Source: Clostridiales bacterium
GTDB lineage: Bacteria > Bacillota > Clostridia > Oscillospirales > Ruminococcaceae
DNA: 44,059 nucleotides
Direction of reading: 5' to 3'
Assembly: GCA_012518465.1 (NCBI GenBank)
Contig: JAAYSD010000020.1
Coordinates: 1 to 44,059 of the forward strand
Part shown: one piece after another, positions 42,841 through 44,059 of the stretch
Layout: each line of letters begins with the position of its first letter
How positions within the stretch are numbered: the stretch's first letter is position 1
Notes under the pieces: model-generated
The model's input: the letters and a program-made list of their open reading frames with translations, nothing else
Told to the model about the DNA's origin: nothing
Database searches by the model: none
Made by a program: the position numbers and the translations under genes

Positions 42841-43442
42841 TGGAAAAAATTCATATAGAAAAGCCAATAGTTGTAGAGGGAAAGTATGATAAAATAAAGC
42901 TTTCCAATATTTTTGATGCAGTGATTATTGTTATAAACGGTTATGGAATATATAAAGATAAGGAAAAAGTAGCTTTAATCAAAAAATATGCTGACAAAGA
43001 CGGTATTATATTATTAACTGATAGTGATGGGGCAGGCTTTCAAATTAGAAATTATTTAAAGGGAATTATACCGAATAAAAGGATAATAAATGTATATATC
43101 CCTCAGGTAAAAGGCAAGGAAAAGCGAAAAAAATCTCCCTCAAAATCTGGACTATTAGGTGTGGAGGGTATTAATAGGGAAACTATTATTAATGCCTTTA
43201 GAAAAGCCGGTGTTATTGATTTAAAATCAGCTGAAAAGGACAAAAAAGAGTTTTTTACAAAAGCAGTTTTAATGGATGACGGACTTATTGGTATGGATAA
43301 TTCTTCATTGTTACGAAAGAAGCTAATGCAGGAATTGGGCTTGCCTGAGCTTTTATCAACAAAGGCTTTGATAGAGGCTTTAAATTCATTTTGCAGTATT
43401 GAAGGATATAAGGAAATTTTAGCTAAAATAAAAGGTAGGTAA
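42837..43442 (+). CDS. rnmV: Ribonuclease M5
   Basis: A 201-residue TOPRIM protein that matures 5S rRNA in Firmicutes. Two adjacent ATGs (42837, 42840) overlap the holA stop. The TOPRIM Glu is in IVVEGKYDKIKL, and the DxD pair is in LLTDSDGAGFQIRNYL. The conserved SPSKSGLLGVEGIN links to a C-terminal DUF4093-like half (FRKAGVIDLKS onwards). The size fits the clostridial form. No rRNA or ksgA is near. Confidence 0.9.
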   Translation: MMEKIHIEKPIVVEGKYDKIKLSNIFDAVIIVINGYGIYKDKEKVALIKKYADKDGIILLTDSDGAGFQIRNYLKGIIPNKRIINVYIPQVKGKEKRKKSPSKSGLLGVEGINRETIINAFRKAGVIDLKSAEKDKKEFFTKAVLMDDGLIGMDNSSLLRKKLMQELGLPELLSTKALIEALNSFCSIEGYKEILAKIKGR

Positions 43443-43445
43443 ATT

Positions 43446-44059
43446 GTGCTTTATTCAAGCTATACATTTTTATTTATGTTTTTGCCAATAGCTTTAGCTT
43501 TGTATTATTTATCCCCAAAAAATATGAAGAACATAACATTATTATTGCTTAGTTTGTTTTTTTATTCATGGGGACAGCCTTTTTATGCAGTTTTATTAGT
43601 TTTATCTTCACTTATAGATTTTTATTTAGGCTTATTGATGCAAAAGGTAACAGAAAATGCAAAAAGGCGTAAGCTTATATTCATTTTTTCTCTATGTCTT
43701 AATATTATTTTTTTATTTATATTTAAATATCTTTCTTTCCTAATAGATTATCAAAATATTATTTTTGGCCTTGATATTAATGCTTTTAGGTTTGAATTTC
43801 CTATTGGAATCAGCTTTTTGGTCCTACAAAAGCTTTCGTATTTAATTGATGTGTATAATTTAAAAATCAAACCTACTAAAAGCTTTTTAGAATATTTGTT
43901 GTATGTTGTTTTGTTTATGAAAATATTAGCAGGTCCACTAATGAGATTTGCTGATTTTCAAAAGCAGCTTCGAAATAAAAGAGTTGATACTGAAAAAATA
44001 GCTAGCGGCATAAATCTTTTTATAGTAGGCTTGGCAAAAAAGGTTTTAATAGCAAATAA
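43446..44059 (+). CDS. MBOAT-family O-acyltransferase (AlgI/DltB-like), 5' part
   Basis: An open frame runs from GTG 43446 (behind AAAGGTAGG) to the window end, 204 residues so far without a stop. It begins MLYSSYTFLFMFLPIALALYY, then NITLLLLSLFFYSWGQP. The family signatures FPIGISFLVLQKLSYLIDVY and ILAGPLMRFADFQKQL are those of AlgI-type membrane-bound acyltransferases that acetylate exported polysaccharides or cell-wall polymers. The catalytic His lies beyond the window. The usual partner, an SGNH/AlgX-like protein, would be expected next. Confidence 0.88.
   Translation, partial: MLYSSYTFLFMFLPIALALYYLSPKNMKNITLLLLSLFFYSWGQPFYAVLLVLSSLIDFYLGLLMQKVTENAKRRKLIFIFSLCLNIIFLFIFKYLSFLIDYQNIIFGLDINAFRFEFPIGISFLVLQKLSYLIDVYNLKIKPTKSFLEYLLYVVLFMKILAGPLMRFADFQKQLRNKRVDTEKIASGINLFIVGLAKKVLIAN

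Noticed and set aside
1-44059. tRNA or rRNA genes
   Set aside because: I scanned spacers for tRNA-like GTTCGA loops with 7-bp acceptor stems and for rRNA cores and found none; most spacers are too short.

Overview
The window is 44 kb of an AT-rich Firmicute chromosome. Several traits point to a sporulating member of the Clostridia, probably in the Oscillospirales/Ruminococcus area: AT-rich coding sequence with strong AGGAGG ribosome sites and several TTG starts, a PdaA-type spore cortex deacetylase, a GlgC/GlgD pair, a GH94 phosphorylase, a DarA c-di-AMP receptor, RicT, and an Fhs-type one-carbon ligase. No rRNA, tRNA, CRISPR array, transposase or intact prophage is visible, so most of the window is ordinary core chromosome.

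Layout. (1) 1-2.0 kb: the 3' end of a GH94 glycoside phosphorylase, an unusual hairpin-rich spacer, and a pdaA-like lipoprotein. (2) 2.0-3.4 kb: a small accessory patch with a Cys-rich unknown protein, an orphan phage-type regulator (DUF1492-like) and an 18-bp minisatellite. (3) 3.4-5.9 kb: a serC-serA operon (minus strand) with a consensus promoter and a structured 59-nt leader. (4) 6.1-10.5 kb: glgB-glgC-glgD for glycogen synthesis. (5) 10.7-15.4 kb: a manganese-type operon (DtxR/MntR regulator, TroA-like lipoprotein, ATPase, two permeases) with operator-like palindromes at its promoter. (6) 15.5-21.3 kb: uvrB-uvrA and radC on the minus strand. (7) 21.4-25.7 kb: speD (plus), then darA-holB-ricT and a membrane-bound XRE regulator (minus). 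(8) 26.0-30.7 kb: a divergent type IIA topoisomerase pair (ParE-like, ParC-like) with a GNAT acetyltransferase between them. (9) 30.8-44.06 kb: a long co-directional run, mostly housekeeping: fhs, tsaE, tsaB, rpiB, upp, an SGNH-like membrane protein, a small membrane protein, alaS, a HIT protein, a phosphoribosyltransferase, comEC, holA, rnmV, and the start of an MBOAT acyltransferase that runs off the end.

The least explained signals are non-coding. The spacers at about 0.7-0.9 kb (minus orientation) and 15.39-15.53 kb (plus orientation) share two sequence blocks (19 of 21 and 19 of 23 positions identical by eye). Each shared core is bracketed by a pair of near-identical palindromic hairpins, and the hairpin sequence differs between the two copies. 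This looks like a small dispersed element that either duplicates or inserts into terminator hairpins. Other signals are the serCA leader, a tandem-repeat alternative-hairpin region between uvrB and radC, and two apparently decayed enzyme domains: an SGNH hydrolase without its Asp/His pair, and a ComEC whose C-terminal domain lacks the metallo-beta-lactamase metal motif. All functional calls rest on reading motifs by eye; no database search was run.
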